A DNA stretch of 64,000 nt from Dioscorea cayenensis subsp. rotundata (taxonomy: Eukaryota; Streptophyta; Magnoliopsida; Dioscoreales; Dioscoreaceae): assembly GCF_009730915.1 (NCBI RefSeq), contig NC_052475.1:806001-870000 (forward strand), in the 5' to 3' direction. Of this stretch, positions 36,242-47,554 are shown piece by piece. The notes under the pieces are model-generated. The model saw only the letters and a program-made list of their open reading frames with translations. It searched no databases and was not told the DNA's origin. Numbering within the stretch: the stretch's first letter is position 1; each line of letters starts with the position of its first letter. The translations under genes were made by a program, and so were the position numbers.

Positions 36242-37228
36242 ATGGGGATCCCTTTGTACGCCACGCTCTTGGATCGCTGCTACGCCGCGCGAGACTCGTT
36301 CTTGCTGCTGCGCGCTCACGCGCGCATTCTCACGAACGGGCTCGCCGATCACGATCTCCTGCGGACCAAGCTCTGCGCGGCCTACGCGCGCTGCGATCGT
36401 CTCCATGAGTCTCTTCTCTTGTTCTCCTTCGCCACTCGCCGGCCAACGTTTCTCTACAACTCACTCATCCGTGCTCACGCGGATCGCTCCCGGTTCGCCT
36501 TGGCGCTCTCCTTCTTCCAGTTCATGCTCTCCGATGGCGTTGCGGCAAATGTTGCCTGCGTTGCTTCCACTCTTCGATGCGTCGCCGGCGTCGCTTCCCT
36601 CCGCCTCGGCCGCCTTCTTCATTCCCATGCCGTTGTCTCGTCTCTCTTATCTCAAGATCCCTCCATTCCCAACTCCCTCATAGCAATGTACTCCAGCTGT
36701 GGAGATTTACCATCTGCTCGCAAGGTGTTCGACGATATGCGTCAGCGAAAAAACTTGGTCTCATATACCTCAATGATCAGCGCACTTGGTACTCATGGAC
36801 ATTCCAAAGAAGCGTTCAGCTTGTTCGAGAAAATCTTGGAGGAAGGTGAAAGGCCAGATTCGAAGGCTATCACAGCAGTGCTTGCGGCGTGCGCCCGTGA
36901 AGGACTGGTGGAGGAGGGGAGGCGAGTATTCAAAATGATCAGGGCGCGAAGGTTTGGTGCAGTGAGCATGGGAGTGGAGCATTTTACATGCATGGTGGAT
37001 TTGCTTGGGACTGCGGGGTTGGTGGAGGAGACGGAGGTGTTGATACATGGGATGGATGGGAAGCCGGATGAGGCGATGCTCACGGCCTTGCTGAAGGCGT
37101 GCCAAACGCATGGGAAATTTGATGCCACCGAGAGAGTGTGGGGTGTGCTGCTCAAGCAATGCCGCATGCGCGGGCGGCTGGACGTGGCCGAGAGAATAGC
37201 GGAGCAAGTGTACGGGTCGGGGCGCTGA
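36242..37228 (+). CDS. Pentatricopeptide repeat (PPR) protein, PLS type
   Basis: Intronless 328-aa ORF, GC-rich in its first 450 bp and unlike its AT-rich surroundings. PPR proteins of this kind bind organelle RNA and act in editing or processing. PPR-type helical repeats can be seen: PTFLYNSLIRAHADRSRFAL, SIPNSLIAMYSSCGDLPSARKVFDDM, NLVSYTSMISALGTHGHSKEAFSLFEKIL, DSKAITAVLAACAREGLVEEGRRVFKMI, then MVDLLGTAGLVEE and the E-like end MLTALLKACQTHGKFDATERV. It is short for the family, with no DYW domain, so it may be a reduced or decaying member. The gene lies in block A; only remnants survive at the equivalent place in block B. The start is the first ATG of the long frame. Confidence 0.85.
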   Translation: MGIPLYATLLDRCYAARDSFLLLRAHARILTNGLADHDLLRTKLCAAYARCDRLHESLLLFSFATRRPTFLYNSLIRAHADRSRFALALSFFQFMLSDGVAANVACVASTLRCVAGVASLRLGRLLHSHAVVSSLLSQDPSIPNSLIAMYSSCGDLPSARKVFDDMRQRKNLVSYTSMISALGTHGHSKEAFSLFEKILEEGERPDSKAITAVLAACAREGLVEEGRRVFKMIRARRFGAVSMGVEHFTCMVDLLGTAGLVEETEVLIHGMDGKPDEAMLTALLKACQTHGKFDATERVWGVLLKQCRMRGRLDVAERIAEQVYGSGR

Positions 37229-37269
37229 GAAAAGAGGTTAGTACCTGCACACAAACTTTGTCTGTGTTA

Positions 37270-37442
37270 CCGTATTTAATCCCTTTAATATAATCAATCT
37301 CTATAGTTTCTCTAATATAATTTATTTTTTTTGTATTTTAATTTTAAAAAAAATGTAAACCTTTGTAATGACCAAATCATAAATCATATTAGAGAGAGAC
37401 ACAAACTGAATATATTAAAAGGACTAAATAGGTATTCTGCCG
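37270..37442. mobile_element. MITE, GGTAGAATA-type, degenerate copy
   Basis: Inverted arms containing TCTCTAATATAATTT and AAATCATATTAGAGAGA, with outer end AGGACTAAATAGGTATTCTGCC. The matching element in block B is at 48449-48708, so this insertion predates the duplication. This copy is shortened inside. Confidence 0.6.
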
Positions 37443-40100
37443 GTGTGTGTATTTATATAGTTTATATTAATTATTTGTATTTTAATTAATAGATTTGAGT
37501 AATTGTAAACTTTAGTAGAGTTTTAATAAGATAAAGAATAAGACTACAAATTGTGGAGATTACTAAAGTATCTTTTGATGGATAAAAAGTTATTAAAGAT
37601 TAGAATCATTTTAAAAGTTAGAGTTTTAATTAGAAAAAGGATTAAAACTATAAATTTTGGATATTATTAAGATAAATTTTGATTTTATGTTTTAGTTTGG
37701 TTTGAATTAGCAGTACAAATGTATTTTTAAATTTTTGATATTTTCTATAAGAAGAAGATTAGAGAAGAAGACATCATCAAATCGATAATTATTTTCTGGA
37801 TAATTGAAGTTTCATTCGTAAAAATTGTGAGATCTAATTTTTCTTCTTTTATTATTATTTTTATTTTTTAATAATAATTGTGAGATCACTTAGATCTAAT
37901 TCTTCTTTCTTTATTTTTTTATTCTTTAATGTTTATATATCTTCTGTGAGTTTGTTAACAATATTATTTGATTGATTGATGCAAAAAGTCCTATTGCTCA
38001 ATTATTAGAATAATAATTGTCAATTAGAATACTATACCCGTTAATTGTTCTAATAAGTAGTGGTGAAATTATATAGTCCAATAGAGGGTAAAATAGAGGG
38101 TAGAGAATGTTATGTGAATATACAATCTAGTCTAAATAAACCAAACTTGTGTGTTTGTTGATTGGAATTAATAGTCTCTCTAATGTAGATTAAATCTTGA
38201 AAACTTGTTTAAGGTTGTTTATTGATAAGAGAAATAATGAAAGATTTTGGTTATAGAGATAAAAAGAGATAGGTTGTTAAAATTTGGTAATAACCATAAC
38301 CTTTATCTTTGCATCAATGATTAATTCAATGAATAATACTGAAGTATTATAACTTGGGCTAGATATTCATAGAATCATAATTATTGAATTTCGTTAATGT
38401 ACTTTCTCGTTTATTTATTTTTATTTATTACGATTTAATTGATTTGAATTTCAACCCCTCCTCTTTTCTTTATTTTATTTTATTTATTTTAAAAGTAAAT
38501 AAGCTTTACCAATTTCAGTGGATTGATTCGACACCCACCAATGTATAAATATATTGTTGCAAATAGATGGACCCGATAGAACAGGTTGGCATTTAAAAGA
38601 AATTGAAAAATAATCGTGAAGGCAGTGCATATTCCTATAAAAATAGAAGAATTTGACAAAGTGAGAAAGTTAGAAGTTAAAAACTCTCTATTTATAAAGA
38701 GTAAACAACTACTCTCTTTAATAATAGGATAAACACTAACTCTAATATTTAATTTTCCCCCTTCCATCTTACTTCGCTCCCTCTTGTTTTGTGTTAGACA
38801 GCTTCATCTCTTGCCTATTTTATAGGAAAGAGAGGAAAGAATTAAGCCTTTTTAGTCCTTAATTAATTTCAAATCTCATCTAATCTCATGATACACATTT
38901 CTCACATTTTACAGCCGCCGGTTAGTTTAGTTGAGAACTTTGACTAACATGTTTTTCATTTTCACTTCAGCATTTATGCTTATTTATTTATTCAGGCAGT
39001 GTTTGTTGGGAGAGAATTCTTAGTTTATGCATCTGCGCTATATGTTTCGTTTGATAGATAATGATTTTTTGGTGTTACACAAATCTTTTAATGCTGATTG
39101 ATGTCCTATAGAACTTCCAAACAAGTGAATAGGGACCATTATTTTTTTTCATGAGCCACGTTACCACTTCCCAAGATGACGACATGAATGGCAACTCGAT
39201 CTATTGGAAAGTCCCTGCATGCATAACATCACTTGTCAATATTCTTATTGCTAAAGTCTTTTCAGTACTATGAATTAGGTTTGGAAATCTTGAAAGTTAG
39301 AGGACTTTTTCTTATTGGTAGGCATGTAACACAATGTATAATATGAAATAATATTGGTTTGTCTTGTAGAAATTGAATTTTTAAAGTTATCTAAACCAAT
39401 TAATGAATGAGTTTGAGTTTTTATTTAAGTTGACTTGGATCAGTGGATGTGGTTGGTGAATTGGTTGTATAAATTTGATGTAGGCGATTGTGTAGGTTTT
39501 TAGATGGATGGAAATATTGGAAATGGGGACTGATCAGATCTGACATAATTTTTAATGATCAGTCGTTTTATAATTGGACAAAACTAAAGATATGTATTTA
39601 AATATGAGAGACCCATGAATAATGCTTTGTTTTATAATATATGTATACATTAGTTGAAACATCATGTTGAATTCTTTCTTTTAAAATGTACCCCTCAATC
39701 CGTTATGTGAAAAGTGAAAACCGGTATGGCCATCTTAGAGAGATGGGGTGTTTAAAAACTTTCATGGAACTGAACTTATCCAAAATTTTTAAAATTTGAA
39801 TTAAATCAGACCATATCGTGGTAGTTATATGTTTAACTAGATTTGATTAGATTTTTCTCAATCTATGAGTTTTCATTTGTACCGTTTCTTCTCTTTTTTT
39901 TTTCATCTCTTATTTTCTTCATAATATTAACTATCAAAATTCTTAAATTGCAAAGGCTTTAATTTATGGCAACTCATCCTTTTAATTTCAAGTATATAAA
40001 TGCAGACGTTGCTTCTGGTTTTAAGTGTTTTCTTTCGACTAATTCTCACACTCATAGAATTGTTTGTTTAAAATTCTAAATTAATAAAAATGTGCTCTTT

Positions 40101-40132
<32 letters not shown>

Positions 40133-40310
40133 GTAGATTGTGACTTATTACGAGAAAATCTTATTACTCAGCACATTGATAGTTTTTTTTTTCTGTTATA
40201 AAAAAATAATAATTATGCAATTAGTCTCTGCATTTCTTCTTGTTTAATTTTTCATTCCTATCTCCTCTCCATTATAGTCATTCACATTACTTTCAGATCC
40301 CCCTCTTCTC
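37443..40310. other. AT-rich region upstream of invertase 2, no gene seen
   Basis: Long spacer that matches 48780-50525 in block B at many places (for example AATGATCAGTTGTTATATAA-like and TGAATAATGCTTTGTTTTAT). The last several hundred bases are well conserved between blocks and probably hold the invertase promoter. No supported ORF. Confidence 0.5.
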
Positions 40311-40318
40311 TATATATT
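40311..40318 (+). promoter_or_regulatory. TATA box of invertase 2
   Basis: TATATATT directly after CCCCTCTTCTC, 41 bp before the ATG. Invertase 3 has TATAAATT at the same place but 69 bp before its ATG; invertase 2 lacks about 28 bp of the leader. Confidence 0.5.
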
Positions 40319-40351
40319 CCTAAGTCTTTCCTTGTGTCTTTGTTGGAAGGT

Positions 40352-43300
40352 ATGGGGATTCACAACAAAGTTTTCTCAACTTGTGTCTTCCTGGTTTGGT
40401 TTTGCTTTTGCCTCCCAGGAAGTATTTGGGTGGCAGAGGCTTCCCATGTGGTGTACCCAGAGCTCCAGTCTGTTTCTCCCTCCATTGTTGACAGTCAATA
40501 TAGGACTGGGTATCACTTCCAACCCCCCAAGAATTGGATTAATGGTAAGTTGCCAATTCCCATCTTACTGCGCTTGATTAAACCTCTGTTTATGCAAGCA
40601 TATTACAGTTCAAAGTGATGTTGAATCACAAATATTAAAACATGTGTGTGTGTGTGTTTGTGTTAATGTTTGCTATATTTTCAAGCGGTCATGGTGTATC
40701 TTTTTTAAGAAAAGATAATCCATCTTTTTAGATGCCTGACTTCGGGCATAGTATCTATTTTAAGAAAAGATTTTTTTTTATTTTGCCTTTTTTTTCATAC
40801 CCTGCTGTAGAGAACTTGTGAAAGGAATGTACGGTTGGTTAGTTTCTTTTTGCGAAGTTCTTGCTTTTAAAGGAGGTATATTTCTCTAAATAGTCCCTCT
40901 ATTTTTTTAAACTTACTGTTTTAGTCTTTCATTTTAAATTACAATTTTTTAGTTCCTTTACTATATTTAAATGAGTCATGTTAGTCCTCTTTTTTTTTTT
41001 TTATGGTTTAGAATTAGGGTTTAAGGTTTAAGGGGACTAACATGACCAAATTAAAATTGTTGAGGGACTGAAAGATTATAATTCAAAGTAGAGGACCTAA
41101 AAAAATAAATTTGAACAAATAGAGGGACTTTTTAGAGAATTATACCTTTAAAGAATTGTGTCATTTTTAATATCTTGCTGTAAATTTATCCATTTGATTG
41201 TCATTATGCTAGTCGTCAAATAGAGGGACTATTTAAGGAATTATATCTTTAAAAAGAACCGTGTCCTTGCAACTTGGTGACACTAGTCGGTCCATTTTTA
41301 TTCGGTGCCAGTAGAATTAATTACTACAGTACTGTCTTCTGTTTGTGTTTGACATCAACCACTGGATGCTGACTATTTGCTTGTTTTCTCTCCCTCATTT
41401 CCCGGTGGACGTGGATCCCATGAATGTGACAACTAGATCCAAATGGTATGTACCTTTTAGTTTCTGTTTATCTGATGCACCAAATATAAGAAGTTTTTTT
41501 TTTTAACTAATTTATTTAAAGTAAATTTTAGCTCCTCAATTCATGGAAAGGTTCAGAAATTAGAATGTTCTTAATAGTATTGGTATCACAAAAACAGGGC
41601 CAATGTACCACAATGGCATATACCATCTCTTCTACCAGTACAACACCAATGGTTCAGTGTGGGGAAATATTGTGTGGGCTCACTCTGTTTCCTTCGACCT
41701 GATCAACTGGATACCACTGGAGCCGGCCATCTACCCTTCAAAGAAATTTGACATGAATGGCACCTGGTCCGGCTCGGCGACACTCCTCCCAGGAAACAAA
41801 CCTGTCATCTTCTACACTGGCATTGATCCTCAAGGCCGTCAGGTCCAAAACCTCGCCTTCCCAAAGGACCTTGCTGATCCGTATCTCCGAGAATGGACCA
41901 AACCAGATTACAACCCTGTCATCCAACCAGATGCCTCCATTGAACCTAGCAAATTTCGTGACCCGACAACGGCTTGGTTTGGCCTTGATGGGCTCTGGAG
42001 GATTGTCATCGGCAGCAGGCGCAAGATGAGAGGAATGGCAATGTTGTACAGGAGCAGAGACTTTGTTAGATGGGTGAAGGCCAAGCACCCATTGCACTCC
42101 TCCAAGGATACCGGAATGTGGGAATGCCCGGACTTTTTCCCAGTGTCCTTGAAGGGTAAGAGAGGTCTTGAGACATCTGTGAGTGGACCTGGAGTGAAGC
42201 ATGTGCTCAAAGTGAGCTTGGACATGACAAGGTATGTGCCCTGCATTGCTTTCTAGTCTATATTGCTATTTATCTCATACGGGATTTGATTGAACAGGTA
42301 CGAGTATTATACAATGGGGACATATTATCATATGATCGATAGGTACATTCCTGATAACAGCTCGGCTGATGATCATACTGGATTGAGGTACGATTATGGG
42401 AACTTTTATGCGTCCAAGACATTCTTTGATGAGGCAAAGCAGAGGAGGATTTTGTGGGGTTGGTCAAATGAATCCGACACTGTCAATGATGATAAAACTA
42501 AGGGTTGGGCTGGCATTCAAGTGAGTAATTGCATGCACTATTGATCTCCTTGCTTTCTTGTTAGTGTGTATGAGTTGTCTTTAATTGCTTGTTGATTTGT
42601 TTTGTTTTTCAGACCATTCCAAGGGCTCTTTGGCTGGATCCTAGTGGTAAGCAACTTGTCCAATGGCCAGTGGAGGAACTAGAAACCTTGAGAGGAAAAC
42701 AAGTTAATTTATATGACAAAGAACTCAAGTCTGGTGACATATATGAAGTTAAAGGAATATCATCCGCACAGGCTAGTCTCTACCTCAGCAAAACAACATG
42801 TGCTTTAACTTTGCCTTTCTTATGTTAGTTTTCACACAAACTTGATGTTGTTTGGGTGTTACCAGGCAGATGTGGAGGTTAGCTTTGAGATTTCTGGGCT
42901 GGATAAAGCAGAGCCCTTTGAAGAATTCTGGTCTGATCCACAAGTTCTTTGTGGTCAAAAGGGTGCGGCCGTGGAAGGTGGAGTTGGTCCATTTGGGCTG
43001 CTGGTTCTGGCCTCTGGGGACAGGGAAGAGCAAACTGCTGTTCTTTTCAGAGTATTCAAAGCTCCCAACAAGCATGTGGTCCTTATGTGTCATGACCCTA
43101 GCAAGTATGCCAGCCAAACTCTTCTTGCATTTCTCCATCTTACTTATACCATTTAACCATATAATTGACAATGAATTAGAACCATACATCTTCTGCTGCT
43201 TATCTAATTTTTGTTATGAATACAAAGGTATTCAATATTCAAATGATCTATAGCCACCAAATCTTGAATTTAGAGATATAAGTGTTTGTGTTTGAAATGC

Positions 43301-44218
43301 AAGTATAGGAACAACCAATTTTAACTGATCTACCATGACCAAAATCTTGAATTTGGAGGTGTTAGTGTTTGATAATCAAGTAAATGAAGCCAATTTTGAT
43401 GATCTGTAATTACCAAAATCCTGAATTTGGAGGTGTTCGTGTCTGATATTCAAGCTGGAAAGGCAAACACGGTGAGCTGAACTTGGAATTGAAATTACAC
43501 AAGTCATTGACTATATTCCATTTTTCCAATTTACAGATCTTCTCTGAGACCAGGTGTGTACAAGCCAAACTTTGCAGGATTTGTGGATGTGGATATCAAC
43601 AAGACCAAGAAAATATCACTCAGATCTTTGGTACGTTAAAAGAAATGGTTAGAATATCTTATTTAGTCTTTCTAATATAGTTAGTTTATTTTTTTGGTCC
43701 TTCTAATATGATTTGTCCTAAGATGCCTTTTTATTTTAATATTTTAAAAATATAAGTCTTTATAAGGATTTTTTAGGAACAAATTATATTAAAGAAAGAT
43801 ATTTATATTTTTTAAATATTAAAATAAAAGTCTCTTTTATGGACAAATCATATTAAAGGGATCAAAGGGGCAGACTGACTATACTAAAGAGGCTACATAG
43901 TGATTCTACCAAAAAAAAAAGCACAAATAAACAACATCTTGTTTGATTAATTATTCTCATAAATCTTATTATGAATTAAATGTTAATTCAAAAAAATAAA
44001 TAAATAAATAAATGTTAACAGTTCAATTGGTGATGTAGATTGATCACTCTGTGGTAGAGAGCTTTGGAGCTGAAGGAAAAACATGCATCACATCAAGGGT
44101 TTATCCTAGTAAAGCAATAGGACAAGATGCACATCTATTTGTGTTTAATAATGGATCGGAAGATGTGCGAATTACACAGTTGAGTGCATGGGAGATGACT
44201 ACACCACGTATGAATTGA
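40352..44218 (+). CDS. Acid invertase 2, cell-wall type (GH32 beta-fructofuranosidase)
   Basis: Same enzyme class as invertase 1. Exons 40352-40544, 41437-41445 (9-nt DPN mini-exon), 41598-42231, 42298-42520, 42613-42771, 42866-43104, 43537-43630 and 44039-44218 give 576 aa. A signal peptide is present ([20 protein letters not shown]). The catalytic residues are Asp65 (NDPNG), Asp189 (FRDP) and Glu243 (WECPDF, cell-wall type); WSGSAT is also intact. Unlike invertase 1, the long third exon is split by a 66-bp intron (42232-42297) between SLDMTR and YEYYTMG. The intron after exon 5 (SSAQ|ADVEV) appears to use a GC donor (CAG|GCTAGT). Intron 1 holds a MITE and intron 7 another. It lies in block A and its closest relative is invertase 3. 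Some GH32 paralogues act as fructan enzymes; sequence alone does not exclude that. Confidence 0.95.
40875..41146. mobile_element. Mutator-like MITE in invertase 2 intron 1
   Basis: Ends GGTATATTTCTCTAAATAGT and, reverse-complemented, GGTATAATTCTCTAAAAAGT, continuing as inverted arms (AGTCCCTCTATTT). Flanks TTTAAAGGA and TTTAAAGAA form a 9-bp target-site duplication with one mismatch. It is absent from intron 1 of invertase 3. A fragment of a second right end lies near 41215-41253. Confidence 0.82.
43647..43910. mobile_element. MITE, GGTAGAATA-type, in invertase 2 intron 7
   Basis: Ends GGTTAGAATATCTTATTTAG and, reverse-complemented from the right, GGTAGAATCACTATGTAGCC; internal inverted arms include TCTAATATGATTTGTCC. 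It is missing from the matching intron of invertase 3, so it is newer than the duplication or was lost there. Confidence 0.75.
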
Positions 44219-45938
44219 TTTTAGGAAGATTCATTACATTGATTATTTAGATTTGTGTTATTTTTTCCACACAATAAACCACGTCAGTCAACGATGCATT
44301 CCATATTCTATTAATCTATTACTTTTTCTTTGTTTTTTTTGCATTTAATAATGATTAGTACAAACTTGTCTTATTTTTATTATTATTGAATAAATCTTTG
44401 ATGCAATAGTTATATGGATGTGTGTGTGTTTCTCATCAAATACTTGATCAATGGATTGACTTTGATTCATTTAGTCCAAGCTTTTATATTAGATAAGTGA
44501 AGAATTTTGAATCATAACTCAACCGACTCAAAATAAATAAATAAGTAAAAGTGATGATGCACAAGCCATTTATGGCCAATTTATGACTAACTTGTTTGGT
44601 TTGTACATATGGTTTGTAGATAATATGCATAAAAATTAACTCGGTTGGAAATAGTGCCATGTTTATTAAATAAAATATTAAATCAATATAATACATATCA
44701 CATAGGTAACATTCACATAGCCAAGTTGTCTCCCGACCTTTCCTAATTTTCTCGGTTAATAAACAGATAAATAGTTATTACAAATAGGTATATATTCCAT
44801 TATTCATTCCCGGGTAGGATTTATATATATAAATATAAACTAAATAAAGTACAAATTTTATAATCAGAACAACAAGATAAAAGTAAAACATGCGAATATA
44901 AAAGTAGAAAAAACAAGATGACCATGCAAATAAAAATAGACCTCCTCAGTGACCTATTTAGTGAAAAGCGTGATCAACTAAATCTCTTAGAAGGAAAATG
45001 TTTATATCGCTTTTTCTTTCATCGGGATTTCAAAAACTTCAGTTTCTGTCTAACTATAGAAGTCAAGTCCTCTAACTTGGTTTTTTTCAATCTAGAGCTA
45101 CAGAAATCCATAATATAAACATGTGATTAATTCTGAATATGAATAAAGAAATCGAAAAAGATAAATTCTTAAACATTCAATCATTTTTTTGTCAAATATT
45201 TCAAATAATGAATATGGTTACTATGTCCCGAGTTTCCTTTCTCAGACTCTAGAGATTAAATCTCTAAGAAATCCATTAAAAAACCTTGGTAGGAGGTGGA
45301 TTCTGATCATATTTCCATAAAAATTCCAAAGTCACGCAGCAAATCAAACACTAGAAGAAAAGATAGTCCAGGAGTCTATTGTATGCATTATTTTTCAGCA
45401 TTAAGATTTTAATAATAGGTTTTTTTTCCACTATAACCATCTTTTTTTTTTTTAATTGTCAAAATAACCATACCCAAAATTTATTCACCAAACTAATAAT
45501 GAAACCATCTCATCACCCATGTGTTTTTAAAATATAAAATATTAGGACTTTTTTCAAAAACACCCTTTATTTAAAAAATAACAAATAAAAAATATTTTTA
45601 TGTTTTAAACATTTTCTCAAGTTATTTTATTAAATATTTATTATTATTTTTATAAAAAACCAAAAAAAATAAAATACTTTTTTTAACAGGATTTATTTTA
45701 AAAGATATATTATTTTAAAAAATATATTATTATTTTTTAAAATCACCCTATTTAAGTTGTTATTTATTAAACAACTTAATAAAAATACAGAAATAATGGG
45801 GTCCTCCTTCATTCATGTATAATATTGGGGTACGTAATCTCAACATTAATAATGCTGCTTTATCGCTATCAATATTAATTATAGTACTAGTACCATGATT
45901 TACATGCCATCTACACTTGATGTTCATGTAGTTTAATA
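44219..45938. other. Invertase 2 3' flank and AT-rich spacer
   Basis: Up to about 45420 this matches the right end of block B (57950-58680). From there to 45938 it is unique AT-rich DNA with no gene. Confidence 0.5.
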
Positions 45939-46506
45939 CTCCCTCCAGCTTCGTAGACGAGAAAAAAAAGAATCAAGGACATGCCCGACCCAAGCTACTA
46001 GGCCAGGGCCAGAGGAGAGGAACTCTTTCAAGCAAGGATGCCATGACCTCAGACCTGAGACCGATTGAAAGATATAGGAATGAATGAATCTAATGTAATC
46101 TATACCTTGTTTTCGGCATGTAATAATGTGACAGTTTCGACTTCCATCGGTTGACTTCTGTCGTTTCTGTCTATTCCGTTTAGGGAACGGACTATTATTT
46201 GTCATGTTTTAGAGCTCTTCTTTGTTCCTTTTTACTTGTCACATTAAATAATTTACTCTTTAATTTTGTGCAGCATTAAATATTTTTCCAAATTTACCCT
46301 TTAATTTAATGTATCTGTACAATTTTCAATAAATTACAATCAACTAAGTATTAAATCATCTACTCCACTTAGTGGAGTTTTAAATAGGGGTAGTTTTGGA
46401 AAGTAATGGAATTTTTTTATAAAATATAAGTAATCAACTAATTTTAACCAATTTTTCTTAATCGGTGTAAATTAGATAAATTTGATAACTAAAAAAACGG
46501 AGGGAG
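45939..46506. mobile_element. Stowaway-like MITE, apparently interrupted
   Basis: Starts TACTCCCTCC and ends CGGAGGGAGTA, giving inverted ends CTCCCTCC with TA on both sides, the Stowaway (Tc1/mariner MITE) pattern. The right ~290 bp (from GTTCCTTTTTACTTGTC) look like a normal element. The left end is separated from it by about 270 bp of GC-richer unrelated DNA, probably an insertion. Block B begins immediately after its right end. Confidence 0.65.
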
Positions 46507-46514
46507 TAAATAAT

Positions 46515-46622
46515 TTTGCATGCATTCAATAATGTATCAAAAACAATCCGCATTTTGCATCTTAATGCATGGAACACGGTAAAACCTACCATTAATGTTT
46601 CACAAGATCAGTTCCTTATATG
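46515..46622 (+). pseudogene. Duplicated 3' end of invertase 1 (last-exon fragment)
   Basis: About 108 bp matching the end of invertase 1 exon 7 through its stop codon, with several substitutions. No upstream invertase exons precede it, so it is only a duplication-edge fragment. Confidence 0.85.
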
Positions 46623-46716
46623 ACATTTGCGGCTTTTCATTATTATTAGAAAAAGAAACATGTACTTCAATTACTCATCAATTCCTCGATTAATGTTGCA
46701 CATTATGGATTTCTTA

Positions 46717-47554
46717 GAGTGATGTTTGTTTGTAATGAATGAAATTGTGAAATTGAGTAAGAATGAGATAGAAATGAGAATAAGGGGGAATGGATTAGGA
46801 ATGGAAGGAAAACTGTGGTTGGTTAGGGGGTATAAGAAAGTAATTCATTGGGAATGAAAAAAAAGTAAAAAGAAGAAAAATATGCGGGAAATGTCTCTTA
46901 TGGCCTTATTAGTTAATAATATTATTTTATTTGTAATATGTTATCATTATTTTTTTTTTGGTATAATACCCGAATTCGTCCCTTTACTTTTCTCTCTCTT
47001 CCCTTTTGGTCCCTCTACTCAGAAATGCGGCCCACTAATCCCTCTACTCTTGAAAATGACCCAATTTAGTCCCTCTACCCTTAATTCTTCCCATCTAGTC
47101 CCTCTACTCTTAAAAAATACAGTCAATAATTGACCTATTTTAGAGTAGATGGGACTAAGTAGAACCATTTTCAAGAGTAGAAGGACTATTTGGGAGCATT
47201 TCTGAGTAGATGGACTAAAAAAGGAAGAGAGAGAAAAGTAGAGGGACCAATTCGGGTATTATACCTATTTTTTTACAATGTTCTCAACAATTTTTCTCAA
47301 TATAATATATATATACAAAGAAAAGGAAAAAACATGATGGAAAAACAATTGAAGTCAAGGGTAGAATGGACATTTCCAAATCCTGATTGGGCAATCCTCA
47401 AGAAAATTGGAGGAATCCCAATAAGGGTTCTTCCCTCATCTCATTCCTCAAAGACTCCTCCCTCATTTCTATGCCTTCCAACCAAACAAGAGACTGGACC
47501 CATTCCCAATCCAATCCCACTCGACTACTTGCAAACAAACAACACTGGGTCTTT
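46717..47554. mobile_element. Non-autonomous DNA transposon, possibly PIF/Harbinger-like
   Basis: Ends GAGTGATGTTTGTTTGTAA and TTGCAAACAAACAACACT are inverted. Internal arms carry AATGGATTAGGAATGG and GGATTGGGAATGGG-type blocks. TTA flanks both sides, and block A has the uninterrupted site (TTCTTAATGTATTC at about 35091), so the insertion is clear-cut. The family label rests on the TTA and the end sequence only. It contains a nested MITE. Confidence 0.7.
46960..47265. mobile_element. Mutator-like MITE nested in another element
   Basis: Near-perfect 43-bp inverted ends: left GGTATAATACCCGAATTCGT, right (reverse complement) GGTATAATACCCGAATTGGT, followed by CCCT.TACTTTTCTCTCTC in both. T-rich flanks hide the target-site duplication. 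High end identity suggests a young copy. There is no coding capacity. Confidence 0.88.

Larger units (their letters stand above)
34891..45420 (+). repeat. Segmental duplication, block A
   Basis: First copy of a block repeated at 46515-58680. It begins inside the last exon of invertase 1 (GCATGCATTCAATAATG...) and includes the 3' flank, the PPR gene, invertase 2 and its 3' flank to about 45420. Matching anchors include CAATCCGCATTTTGCATCTT (34921/46544), the PPR 3' end, all invertase exons, and the tail AACAAGATGACCATGCAAAT (44912/58150). Confidence 0.9.
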
